Shown here piece after piece: positions 21,941-32,654 of a stretch of DNA of 64,000 nucleotides. The notes beneath the pieces are model-generated. The model had not been told where the DNA came from and did not search any database. It was given only the letters and a program-made list of their open reading frames with translations. Origin of the DNA: Lepas anatifera. Taxonomy: Eukaryota > Arthropoda > Thecostraca > Lepadidae. The translations under genes and the position numbers were made by a program. The DNA lies in assembly GCA_034440635.1 (NCBI GenBank), contig JAOTON010001579.1, forward strand, positions 107,818-171,817, given 5' to 3'. Each line of letters starts with the position of its first letter. The first letter of the stretch is position 1.

Positions 21941-22296
21941 TCCGCGCCACGGTGGCTCCTCCGAGCCACCTTCGCCCTGGTGGGGGTGTTTGAACACCCT
22001 CCTCGAACTCGGTCCCTATGTGGGATAACGAAAAAATGCGAATGCTGTTGGATAGTTCATGCAAATTCATGCAGAAACTATATTGGTCACTTTTTGGCTG
22101 AGGTCAATATTGAGGCCATGACAGGTCAAAAATTTGGCATTTTGAGCAAAGTTTTTGAGCTCTTAACTGACAGAGTTGCAAAATTTATCAAGGATAAGGC
22201 GTGCCAAGTGCGGCGGCGCTTGACGGCGCTGTTTTTTCATGCCACCGGAAAAACCCGAGGGGGGTGTTTCACCACCCCCCCCCACTGGAGCGAGGG
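21941..22296 (+). mobile_element. TTAA-target MITE, family B, short internally deleted copy
   Basis: A 356-bp element, TTAA at 21937-21940 and 22297-22300. Its left end is TCCGCGCCACGGTGG and its right end is GGAGCGAGGG. It keeps both family-B ends but lacks most of the interior seen at 16765-17624. The subterminal hairpin is degenerate here (CGGCGGCGCTTGACGGCGCTG) and is still followed by TTTTTT. It shows how shorter MITEs arise from the longer family. Confidence 0.85.
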
Positions 22297-22300
22297 TTAA

Positions 22301-23365
22301 AAGGCACACTATAATATTCAATTTCTGGCACTTCATTTGACCGTACAACAGTTCACAACATGATGGTATGATGCAGGTACATACCAGCGTCACAATTCCT
22401 ATGCCTTTTGAAGAAAATAGATTCAATCTTGCACATACTGGATTGCAAGTTTGCAAGTTTCAGTTATATATTCTAAGGACCTGTCTGTAATAGCGTTTGC
22501 AAGCTCGAGGTACAAGTGCCTCCTTACCAAAAATGAGCACATTATTGTCTTTGTGTATGATATCCAGACTGGCATTTCCCTGCACTCAGTGGTGGCGGAA
22601 GCGGGGGGCTGGGAGGGGGCAGTGTACCCCCATCCCCACCCGTAGCAATAGAGGCAAAGATGTCAATTCCTCCCCCCTCCCCGGTAAAAACAAGTGAATT
22701 TTGCCGGAAAATTATATATCAGGGTGGTGGAAGAAAGATCGGGTTCTTCAAAGTTCCATACCAAAAATGCGCGTGGATGCGTTTGGTACCAGCTCTAGAA
22801 TAATATGCTAAGAAAAGACTAGAACTTATTCTGAGGAAGTACATTCGTACCAGCCAAACACAAATGACTGCATCTGGTGGCTGGTATTTCTTGAAGCCAA
22901 AAAATATAGCACTGAACTAATGAATTGAACCATCGTATGGACCTGGCCGACCTGCAAACTCCTGCCAGCTTGATCCAGCGGTATCAACTATAAAAGGGCT
23001 GTCCACTTTTCGTATCAGACTCTAACCGAGCTGCATGCAAGAGCATTCAACTCCATGTAGCCAGGAGTTGATTAGTTATGTTCGGTATATTTTCCAACTG
23101 TGCTCGTATTTCGAAATAATCCAGTCGATATTTGGTAGAATGAGAAGGAATTAAAACACCATGAAGTCAGTCGCGATTGACCATAAACGTTCTCGCAATG
23201 GCTTTGATCAGAATTGTCTTCATCAAAGGATAGGTAAGAATGGTAGGGTAAGATATACGCCTTGTGACATATTCCTGAATGTAAGTGTTATATGAACATA
23301 TGCCATACCTGGGATTGGTTTTAAGTATCTTTGACTTCGGTGCTTGATTTCCGCCTGATATTTCG
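22301..23365. other. unassigned DNA with decayed hAT-like end
   Basis: CAGTGGTGGCGGAAGCGGGGGG near 22588 resembles a hAT terminus, but no partner or duplication is visible. Otherwise no feature. Confidence 0.3.
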
Positions 23366-23502
23366 GCCGCCCCGGTAGCTCACTTGGTAGAGCTTTGGGC
23401 TCCGGCCCGCTGTTCAGAAACATGCATTGGCAGTGCATGTCCAGGCTTGGGATTGATGCTATGTGCATTGTGCTTTGTGTGACGTTAAACTTTGACTTCT
23501 AA
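23366..23502 (+). mobile_element. second-type tRNA-derived SINE
   Basis: The head GCCCCGGTAGCTCACTTGGTAGAGC is an almost canonical tRNA 5' half with A-box TAGCTCACTTGG. The B-box is degraded (GGGATTGATGC). It ends near GTGACGTTAAACTTTGACTTC. It lacks the central domain of the other SINEs, so it is a separate family. No TSD was found. Confidence 0.6.
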
Positions 23503-23732
23503 ATTAGCCCTTCATTGTAGGAGTTGCTGTTCGGGTAGTGGGGTCGGGGCCTGTGGGACAAGTCCCTTGATGACTTTAGTGAGACTTCGACTCCATCAGC
23601 CGTACTGGGGACAACTTGGACAACATTTATGATAATAAAATATTGGACAGAACACCGGCAGCTTGAACTGCAGAATTGAAACATAAGAAACTCTCTTATT
23701 TGCGGGATTCCTAGATGGATCGTATTGCTTAA

Positions 23733-24475
23733 AGGGAATGTGGCACCTTTATATTTATTTATTTATTTATTTATTTCAACATCACGGTGCTCATCCATAT
23801 CAATGGCTATTAATGAGCCCAGGTCAAAAATGGGGGTGGATGGGACAGACACGCGACAGTCAAAATTGGGTACAAGTCAAGTCAAGAAAAGTCGAGTCAA
23901 AATCGGGTACACTCATCAACCGAGCAGATGCTTTTTAGGCGTCGTTTGAAGCTGGAGGGGGAGCCATCCCGGATCGCCGGTGGCAGTCCGTTGAATACTG
24001 CTGCAGCACGGTGCATAAAAGCTCTCCTCCCAGTTTCAGTTCTTAGGCGTGGGAGGCATAAATCTCCGTCTTGGCGAGTAGTGCGGTTTCTGAATTCACG
24101 CCTAGTCACGAGCTGACGCTTCAGGTAAGCTGGCTCGCCCGTTACCATCACTCGCTTGAGCAGACACAGAGAGTGGTATGTGCCGAGCTCACTGCAGGCA
24201 GCCATCCCAGATCTCGCACGGCGTCGCTGATGTGTTCTCGTTTTCTACGTCTGGTAACACACGAGCGCCAAAGTTTATAACTTTCTGCACTCTATGCAAA
24301 CGCTGAGCAGTACAGCTACCGTACACGCTTATGCAGTACCGCAGCACGGACAAAATCAGACTGTTGACGAGTGGTTTGATAGTACCAGTGGGTAGACGGT
24401 GCCGGGCATGGTGTAGTCCGATGAGCAGGCCGTTATAACGTGATTTTAGCTCACGTGAAATATATTTTCGGACGG
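23733..24475 (+). mobile_element. family-E TTAA MITE interrupted by a LINE
   Basis: Starts TTAAAGGGAATGTGGCACCTTTAT (TTAA at 23729-23732). The sequence that normally follows in this family (ATAACGTGATTTTA) resumes at about 24434, after a minus-strand LINE. Downstream it departs from the family within ~20 bp, so the distal part was lost or replaced. Confidence 0.65.
23757..24430 (-). mobile_element. 5'-truncated LINE, C-terminal ORF2 fragment
   Basis: The minus strand encodes RT-thumb and C-terminal sequence. 24205-24420 translates to a segment like LSVLRYCISVYGSCTAQRLHRVQK, and 23897-24205 continues to RLRTETGRRAFMHRAAAVFNGLPPAIRD. A frameshift lies between them. The (AAAT)n tail is at 23757-23776. 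It resembles the C-terminus of the 10.4-kb LINE (RTEAGRKRFLYLTVSTFNGLPSSVRD). It is inserted in the family-E element. Confidence 0.8.
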
Positions 24476-25118
24476 GAGCTGCAAGGCACCACAGAATAAC
24501 TAAAAGCGGACCAAATTACTCCCAAACAACACTGCCAAGAAGGGTACTGCAGTGTGGTACATTTTGCATTGGACCGCGCATATACATGTGCTTTGATGAA
24601 TGGCCACAATTTTTGCAATAATCGATATAGTCTCAAAAAATTTGTGTGAATATATCATACATGTGCAGCATTACATCTGCGAAATCTAGTGTTTGTTAAC
24701 TGAATTGAGTTTGATCTACTTGAGTTGAGCTGAAAGGTGTGTAACGATGTCCCTCAGGCGATGTTGCACGTGCTGGAGTATTGGGCAGGATAACCATTGC
24801 GCAATTTCCTATTCAATATGGAGAACAATGGTTTATTTCTATCAGGAAGATACCATTTGAAACTATTTGCTGATCCGATCAGTTGTTACCTGCACTGAAG
24901 CACGTAGGTAACATCTCGAACAAAGTTCCCCAAGCGGCTTGAAAACAGTGCATTTGCATGCGCTCAGATAGGTACGACGTCATACCTCATTAACGCTTCT
25001 AGGTGTTTCGACAATTTTTGGAGCAATGCTACTGAACATGTTAAGCAGCATGTGTGCAAGGTTTCACGGCTGTTCATTCTACTGGTACAGAGATATAGGT
25101 CTTGAGCCTGAAGGGGTG
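24476..25118. other. no recognisable feature
   Basis: Unique-looking AT-rich sequence. Only short frames and no repeat match. Confidence 0.3.
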
Positions 25119-25126
25119 TTGACGCA

Positions 25127-25453
25127 CAGGGGCGGAGTTTTGGGAGGGCCCAAACCCATGTCTGCCTCTCCTCCTGGGGGGTGGGAGCGAATTTTTTTGC
25201 TCTACAGACCTAGTGTAAACACCTTTTTTCAGTGCTCGACAGACCTAGTATAAGCTATCTCTCCAAGTGTATGATCGCTCTCCGGGGGCGGGGGTGGGAG
25301 CGAATATTTTTTTGCTCTACAGACCTAGTGTAAACACCTTTTTTCAAAAATTTCTCCGGTGTTTGGGAGCGGCCAAAAGAAAGTTTGCACCCCCCTCCGG
25401 CGCTTTGGGGGGGCCATGGCCGGAATGTCCCCCCCCCTCTGTGTCCGCCAATG
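25127..25453. mobile_element. hAT-like MITE with 8-bp TSD (family J)
   Basis: Flanked by TTGACGCA at 25119-25126 and 25454-25461. Ends are CAGGGGCGGAG and the inverse of CATTGGCGGAC. Internally a ~107-bp segment (GGTGGGAGCGAAT...GTGTAAACACC) is duplicated in tandem. A second copy of the family at 53131-53435 has it once. Non-coding. Confidence 0.85.
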
Positions 25454-25461
25454 TTGACGCA

Positions 25462-25615
25462 CGCCCCTATCGCTTGGCTGCACGTGCCAAAAATGACGTG
25501 ATAGGAACAAACCAGAATACGGAAACTGACATGGGTAGAAACAGTGTACTTTGAACTTGAAAACTGCAATTTGTTTTTGCCCACCAACGGTCTTTTTAGT
25601 TTAGTTATAAGCCGT
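25462..25615. other. short unassigned spacer
   Basis: Between a hAT MITE and the nested family-A pair; nothing recognised. Confidence 0.3.
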
Positions 25616-25619
25616 CTAA

Positions 25620-27289
25620 CACGCGCATTGACGGGGGTCTGAGCCACCTTAGCTTTGACGGGGGGGGTGGGGCGGGTACCCGCCCCCGTAAGGACTCGAG
25701 AACCACGCTAGGTAGCAAAAAACGGTAAACGACGTTGGGCAGTCCATCCACTTCTCCATGGAAAATATCTGGGCCATTTTTTGTCAGTTCACATTTAATA
25801 CGCGCATTGACGGGGGTCTGAGCCACCTTCGCTTTGACGAAAGGGGGCGGGTACCCGCCCCCCCTAAGATCTCGAGAACCACGGTAGGTAGCGAAAAACG
25901 GTAAACGGTGTTGGGTAGCCCATCTATTTCTCCATCGAAAATATTTGTACCATTTTTTGTCAGGTCACATTTGAGGTCAAGAGAGGTCAAAACATGCCTT
26001 CATAGGGATAACATGTAAATTAAGTTTTTCAGCCATTACATCTGAATAAGTAAATATAGAGCAAACGACTTAAACTTTATGAATCCTCGCAGCAAGCCGA
26101 ATCGAATGATATATAATTGGACCTTGCTAGGTCAAATCAAGGATTTGATCTGACCTGAGGTCAGGTCAGGGTCAAATTATATAAAATGCATATCATTAGA
26201 GCTGCAAAGCCAAGGCGAGTCTAATCCAGCTAAAATAAAAGCTCTATCACCATTCGTTACTGAGTTATTCAGTAAAAACCGTTTCTCCTATGTATTTCCG
26301 ATGGAGAGATCATGCCTCGTACCTGGCCTTAGGTCATCGATGTGAAAAATACCGGAACATTTTTTAGAGAACCCGGTGGGCCCATTTTGCCATATGAGTT
26401 TCAACCGGATAAGTTCACCCTGCTCCGACTTATGCTATCTTAAACTTTTTTTAGGTCAGGTCACTTGACCTGTACTGGTGACCTGACCTGAGATTACCTA
26501 ACCCTAAAATTTTCACAAAAGTTGTAAAAATGATGAGGGAAAGGTATGCCAAGTACGGCGGCGCTACGCGCCGCCGTTTTTCTGCTGTCTCCGAAAAACC
26601 CGAGGGGGGCGGGTACCCCCGTCAATGCGCGTGTTAAGGTCACTAAAGGTCAAAACATGCCGTAATAGGGATAGCATGTAAATGAAGGTTTTCAGTCATT
26701 ACATCTGAACAATTAAAGATAGAGCAAAACAATTTAGGCCTTTGGAATCTTTGCAGCAAGCCGAGTCGAATGATATATAATACGACTTTGCTAGGTCAAA
26801 TCAAAGATTTGACCTGACCTGAGTTCGGTTCGAGGTCAAATTATATAAAATTTATATCATTAGAACCATAAAGATATGGCAAATATAATGCAGTTAAAAC
26901 AAACGCTCTATCATTATCCGTTACTAAGTTATTCACTTAAAACAATTTTCCCCATGTATTTCCAATGGAGAGGTCATGGTTCGTACCTGACCTTAGATCA
27001 TCGATATCAAAAATACCGGAGCATATTTTAGAGAAATCTGTGCGCCCATTATGTGATATAAGTTTCAATCGGATAAGTTCACCCTGTTCCGACTTATGTT
27101 ATCTTAAACTTTTTTGAGGTCAGGTCACTTGACGTGTGCTGGTGACTTGACCTTAAATTTTCACAAAAGTTGTGAAAATCATGAAAGAAAAGGAATGTGA
27201 AGTACGGCGGCGCGTAGCGCCGCCGTTTTTATTCTATTTCCGAAAAACTCGAGAGAGGGCGGGTACCCGCCCCCCCGTCAATGCGCGTG
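25620..27289 (+). mobile_element. TTAA MITE family A, outer copy A2 (interrupted)
   Basis: Begins CACGCGCATTGACGGGGG at 25620 (duplication decayed to CTAA) and ends GCGCGTG at 27289, followed by TTAA. It is split by another family-A element at 25799-26633. Removing that insert and one TTAA leaves ~831 bp, the family's normal size, and rejoins the CACATTTAAGGTCAC segment seen intact in other copies. The hairpin at 27205-27225 has loop GTA, the reverse complement of the usual TAC. Confidence 0.88.
25799..26633 (+). mobile_element. TTAA MITE family A, inner copy A3
   Basis: 835 bp, with TTAA on both sides (25795-25798 and 26634-26637), inserted into the TTAA within CACATTTAAGGTCAC of an older copy. 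Its first base is T rather than C (TACGCGC). It has the intact hairpin CGGCGGCGC-TAC-GCGCCGCCG (26556-26576) followed by TTTTT, and TGACC clusters at 26150-26175 and 26455-26485. Confidence 0.92.
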
Positions 27290-27293
27290 TTAA

Positions 27294-28594
27294 GTCCAAG
27301 AGGCGAGGGCCCATTTCGTGCGTGCATTCTTTGACATATGCATTTCCTGCGGAAAACTAGTAGGTGCTGTATCTGCTGTCCACCCAAGGCCATGATCCTG
27401 AATCTTCAGGTATTTCATTTCTGTGCAACAGCCTCTTACAACACGCCGGACAGGTTTTTGCGCTTTGCCCCCTGGGTATATCGGGGTCGAATCTTCACTG
27501 ACGTTGATGAGGTCGTTGTTGGCTGGCTTAACGTTGTACGAGCCAATTGCAGCGATAACTTTAAAATTTATTGGATTCATTGTGTAGGAAACTAATCGCT
27601 TAGTAATCTCAAAATGTGTCTCAGTCAATTTGTCTTATTGAGAGGAATCAAACGAGGTTCTACTCGATATGATTTGAACTTTTGGTTGTTAAGTCGGTGA
27701 AACCCCGAAAATAGGCCTAAATTAAGAACAAACAGCCTCCAAAAAATATTCGTTGTTCTAAGTGGGCAAATCAGATACGGGAAAACTGGGGTCATCATGT
27801 TATTTTTCATGCTGGTTTTTCATGGGAAACAGCGCGAAAAACTATAAAAGGTCAAAAAGTGATTATTTTTAGGAGACCTAATATACGACCAAGAACTTAG
27901 AGGCAGGTCTTTTCGAAATAAAGTGTGTTTCGCAAACGTTAAGTACTATCAGGTGAGCTTTGCCTTGTGCTGTGCTATAACCTGTGGGTTATGGACTAAC
28001 CAACAGAGACAGATAGTCCACCGCGCAGCCTGGATGATGACTCAGATTATCATACTTATGCAGTGAGTTCCTGCCTCCTGGACTCCCAGTTAGCTCCGAG
28101 CGCATGTAGCCAGTCGGTGGCCGTTCTATCGCCTGCGAGCTCCCGCTGACCCCAGCGTCGTTCCGCACACGAGCCGGTGAACGAGAAGTACAGGGGTATT
28201 GCCGGCAAGATTGCACTACCTTCGCCAAGCTGTCGGGAAACCACAGCGGCTCCGGCATCCTCGAGTCGGTTGGCGGCGGGGCGCGTCTCCTGTGCCTTTT
28301 TGCCCTCGCCGTCTCCTTTCCGATTCGCCCCACCGTTTTGTACTGCCAAGCTAAGTTTGTACAGTAAAATTTGGTACAATAAGCATAGTGTTGTCTAAAT
28401 TTGCAGTAAACATTGAAAATGGGGCATGTTGGAAGCCTCAAATATGCATCAGGGTTTTTCAGGTTTACCTCCCCCCACCCAAAGGTACCCTCCACTGCCG
28501 TTCCCTGCACAATTTTGACCTTGACTTTCTGTAGGGTATTTCACAGATTCCCAGTGGGCGTCCGGTACACCTTTGCCCAGTTTGGAAGGGAAGG
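27294..28594. other. unassigned DNA
   Basis: Several open frames (for example 173 codons on minus at 27989-28510) lack domains or composition support. 27960-27995 contains TGTGCTATAACCTGTGGGTTATGG, which resembles a SINE tail region. No gene can be supported. Confidence 0.3.
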
Positions 28595-31466
28595 ATTTGT
28601 ATTTGTATTTATTCAGTATATATGAGCAACAGGATTATCCCACTTACAGCTCAAGTCAATTGATAAAACAATACGTGAATATTTACAAGAGATGATGAAC
28701 TGATATTCAAATATACACTTACAACCGCAGAAACATTAAATTCAAATAAACATGTAAATATTAAAAGAAAAACATGATGCTATAAAACAGTGAAATCCTA
28801 AAAACCATGAGTTCACTAAAACGGATGATCCCTAAGATATTTAATGACCGAGGATTTAAACGATGAGAAAGTAGAGATAAAAGGGTCGATGGAAGGATAC
28901 GTGCTGACATGATGATTAAAAGCGCGAACTGCACGGATGAACAATCCACATCTCACGGTTTCTACTCTCCCAAAGGAATGTGTAACAGCTGGTTTTGTCC
29001 TCCCTGGTCCGACGCTGAGGCACATGCAACGGTAGATTTCCAAGCAGGAAGGCGGAGTCTGTTCTGTGGAGGATAATTTTGTAGATAAACAGAATGTCGC
29101 TTTTTAGTCGCCTTTTTGAAAGTGAAGTAATTTTGAAACTACCTAGTAGATCATTGTAGGAGAGTGATAAATTTTGTTGAGGCACGTGGGTGTGGGCAGC
29201 CAACCACATGAAAAATTTGTGTTGAATTTTTCCAGTCGATCTAAGTGGTTTTGCGGCTCCATCCCAGATTACGCTACCGTATTCTAAGATGAAGCGAACG
29301 TTGCCAAAGAAGGCTGCAAGAATAGGAGCAGGTTTCAGTCGTCCCGCCGTTCGGCTAGCCTGGAGTGAGCGCATGAGCAAACCTAGCATCCTATTCGCTT
29401 TGCTGACGGTATGGTTGATATGAGCCTGAAACGTCAATTTTGTGTTTAGCCAAACACCTAGGTCTCGAATTTCTTGAACATGTTCCAGGTCGTTGTTACG
29501 AACTTTTTACCTAGCCAGAATTGTTTTTTTCAGAGTGATCCTAAATGATTGACATTTGGTGGGATTTAGCTTTAATTTCCTGGTTTCTGACCACTGAGTG
29601 AGGTGATCCAGGTCTCTCTGGAGAATTTCTGCATCTCTTGTGCAGGTAATTTTGTTGAAAAGCTTCACATCGTCAGCGAACATCAAAATTTGGGTTTGGA
29701 TGGTGTCGGGAGATCATTTAAGAAGAGGACGAACAGTAGATGTGATAACAAACTTCCCTTCGCAGTTCCAGAGCGCACGTTAGTCCAATTTGAACATTTC
29801 CCGTTAATGACCACACGTTGTTTTCGATCGCAAAGATAAGATGAAAGCCAACGAAGCGCTTGTCCTGAAATGCTGTACAAATTCTGGATTGTGTGGGGAG
29901 CAATTTATGGTTGACGCTCTGGAAAGCGGAAGAGTAATCAAGATAAAAAATGTCTAATTGATGGCCTGAAGATATTGAGTCCCACGCCGTTTTTAGAAGG
30001 GTTGCCAAATTCGTTTCGCAGGATCGGCGTGGGACAAAACCGCGCTGTTTCACCGTGAGAACGGGTTGCACATGCGCAAGAAGCGTTTGGAATACGCATC
30101 TTTCCATGACTTTCCCGAACAGTGGAAGGAGTGAAACACTGCGATAATTTTTGGGAGAATTTTGTGAACCTTTCTTAACACGCGCATTGACGGGGCGGGT
30201 ACCCGCCCTCTCGGGGCTTTCGGAGATAGCAGAAAAACGGTACTTGGCATTCCTTTTCCTCATCATTTTTACAACTTCTGTGAAAATTTTAAGGTTAGGT
30301 CATCGAAGGTCAGGTCACCAGTACAGGTCAAGTGACCGCGACCTCAAAAAAGTTTAGGATAGCATAAGTCGGAGCAGGGTGAACTTATCCGATTGAAACT
30401 CATATCACATAATGGCCCCACCGAGTTCTCTAAAACATGTACCGCTATTTTTGATATCGATCACCTAAGGTCAGGTACGAGGCATGACCTCTCCATTGGA
30501 AATACATAGGAAAAATGGTTTTTACTAAATAACTTAGTAACGGATGGCGATAGAACGTTTATTTTAGCTGCATTAGTCTCACCGTGGCTTTTCAGTTCTA
30601 ATGATATGGATTTTATATAATTTGACCCTGACCTGACCTCAGGCCAAGTCATATCCTTGATTTGACCTAGCAAGGTAAAATTATATATCATTCGATTCGG
30701 CTTGCTGAGAGGATTCATACAGTTCAAGTTGTTTTGCTCTATCTTTACTTGTTCAGATGTAATGGCCGAAAAACTAAATTTAACATGTTATCCCAATGAC
30801 GACTGTTTTTGACCTCTCGTGACCTTAAATGTGACCTGACAAAAAAATGGCTCAAATGTTTTCGATGGAGAAGTAGATGGGCAACCCAACGCCGTTTACC
30901 GTTTTTCGCTACCTACCGTGGTTCTCGAGATCTTAGGGGGGCGGGTACCCGCCCCCGTCAATGCGAAGGTGGCTCAGACCCCCGTCAATGCGCGTGTTAA
31001 ATACTGGGACAATGTTGGCTTCCGCCCACCTGCTCGGGAAGACCTCTGCATCCACGGCCTTCCGGAAAATAATTGATAGAGGACATGCGAGGTCATCTCG
31101 GTACTCTTTTATGTCCCGAGCGCTAATGTTGTCCGGACCGCAGGCCTTGTGCACCTGCAGATTCTCCAAAATACCCCGGACCTGGGCTTCAGAGATTTCA
31201 AAGCCCGTCAAATTTGCAATATTATAATCGGGAGGTTCTGGGCAGTGAATCACTTCCGGGAAGTAAACTTGCTGGCAAACTTTGTTATTCAAAAGATCAG
31301 CTTTTTCCTTGTCCGAATTGATCCGACAGTTTCCGTCCGAAAGGGTGGGAATTTGCCCCTTTGCACCCTTGATGCTCTTTACGAAAGTCCAAAACTTTTT
31401 CGGATCCGTTTTGAAGTTCCCAATCAGTCCCTGAAGGTGTTTGTCCCTGACGGATTTAAACCCTTC
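28595..31466 (-). mobile_element. LINE on minus strand, split by a TTAA MITE
   Basis: Reading from 31466 downwards: a linker (DPKKFWTFVKSIKGAKG), then CGPDNISARDIKEYRDDLA and WAEANIVPVF up to 31001, where a family-A element intervenes. The frame resumes at 30178 with KKGSQNSPKNYRSVSLLPLFGK. Further RT motifs are FYLDYSSAFQSVNHKL (29.9 kb), SGTAKGSLLSHLLFVLFLNDL (29.75 kb), FADDVKLFNKIT (29.66 kb, after a frameshift) and DLGVWLNTKLTFQAHI. The C-terminal tail reaches 28816. The 3' end is an AAATAC-type tail at 28595-28610. The endonuclease half is absent. Several frameshifts and a stop near 29505 make it non-functional. The family is jockey/CR1-like and close to the 8.8-kb LINE. Confidence 0.88.
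30179..30996 (-). mobile_element. TTAA MITE family A, copy A4, inserted in LINE
   Basis: 818 bp, TTAA at 30175-30178 and 30997-31000, in reverse orientation to the other copies. Removing the element and one TTAA joins the codons for P-V-F to K-K-G-S in the LINE frame, which proves the boundaries. The subterminal GC hairpin is lost, leaving only CGG next to TACTTGGCA, which accounts for its shorter length. Confidence 0.94.
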
Positions 31467-32046
31467 CCTTTACCCTATGGGAGATAACGAAAAAACTTCA
31501 ATGAGAGATAAGGAAAAACGTGCAAATGTTCATCGCCTGTGAGAAAAATGACGAAATTGAACTGCGAACTTTTGGTTCTGTGATTTGAGCGTGGGAGATG
31601 CTGGACATATAATTATCCCGGCTGAATACTTTTGGGCAGAGGATTGTCATTTGGTTGTAGAGGAGTGACAGGACTGAGAGGTAGACCAGGGCTGTCAATT
31701 TTGAAGATGTGGCCTATCAGAGTGAGCGCCATCTTGCATCGTGAGAAGTGAATACTTGCATCCTGCGAGGGATGTATTCGGGGAATTCGGGGGAGCGCCG
31801 GGAGTATTCGAGCGAATTCGGGAGTATTTGGGGAATTGCCGGGACAGGGTGCTGAGGCTGGGAAATGTGGTGGAAATTATGGAATAGGATGGAATGAGAA
31901 GGCAGTAGATTTTGCGAATTATATTTTAGGCAGAGTGAGAAATCTTCTGAAGCTCAGGAAAAACAGAATAAGACTGGGTTACACAAATGTTGATAGTTTT
32001 GAAGTGCTGCGGCGAGGAGCATGATGATGAGTTACTAAGATGTTCC
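31467..32046. other. unassigned DNA with family-B-like edge
   Basis: 31470-31520 (CCCTATGGGAGATAACGAAAAAAC) resembles the subterminal part of family B at 22015-22035. 31760-31850 holds irregular GGGGAATTCGGGAGTATT repeats. A 13-bp GGGTTACACAAAT at 31976-31988 recurs at 32302-32314, flanking the fold-back element. Confidence 0.4.
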
Positions 32047-32047
32047 T

Positions 32048-32293
32048 GGCCTCTCCCTCGAATCCGGAAATGCAAAACACTGAAGATTATATATTGGCCA
32101 GCCCTTCATCGAATCGTGGAGTAAATATATAATTCTCAGTCCAAGTATAGCCGACCTCGAATTCAGGTCGACCTCGAATTCGAGGTCTGGCTTACTTGGA
32201 CTGAGAATTATTGATATTTACTCCACGATTCTGATGAAGGGCTGGCCGAATATATAATCTTCAGTGTTTTTGATTTCCGATTCAGGAGAGGCC
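32048..32293. mobile_element. fold-back (long palindrome) element
   Basis: An almost complete inverted repeat. The left arm (GGCCTCTCC, then CACTGAAGATTATATAT, CCCTTCATCGAATCGTGGAG, TAATTCTCAGTCCAAGTATAG) is mirrored by the right arm ending GGAGAGGCC, with the centre around CTCGAATTCAGGTCGACCTCGAATTC. Arms are ~115 bp. A single-arm relative lies at 63029-63180 within a hAT element. Such sequence can form a cruciform or a long hairpin RNA if transcribed. Confidence 0.88.
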
Positions 32294-32296
32294 GGA

Positions 32297-32650
32297 AATT
32301 TGGGTTACACAAATCATTGGACACATTTAAGGGGACATAAATGGGCCGGACATACTTGCATAGTACCAAGTGGCACGGTTGTCCAATCGTTTTTTCAAAA
32401 CCTGCTAATATAAAATGCTCCCATGTGCCAACAAATTCTGGAATATCTTCAAACTGGACCTTTTCGCATCAGAATCAGAATCAGTTTATTCACAACCATC
32501 CCCGATCATTCAGGTGTTTTCATGGTTGCACGTCAAGCACATTAAAGGAGTAAAATACACAGATTAAAAGACGAAGATAGCTAAAGCTTCCACGCATACC
32601 TACCACTTAAGCGAAAACCACGAATCACAGTCCACTCTGCAAATAACCCC
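32297..32650. other. no recognisable feature
   Basis: Unique-looking sequence; includes (CAGAAT)2 near 32470. No gene. Confidence 0.3.
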
Positions 32651-32654
32651 TTAA

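Noticed and set aside
27989..28510. 173-codon minus frame as a gene
   Set aside because: No domain or signal, and overlapping frames on both strands in GC-rich sequence. No supporting copy or exon structure.
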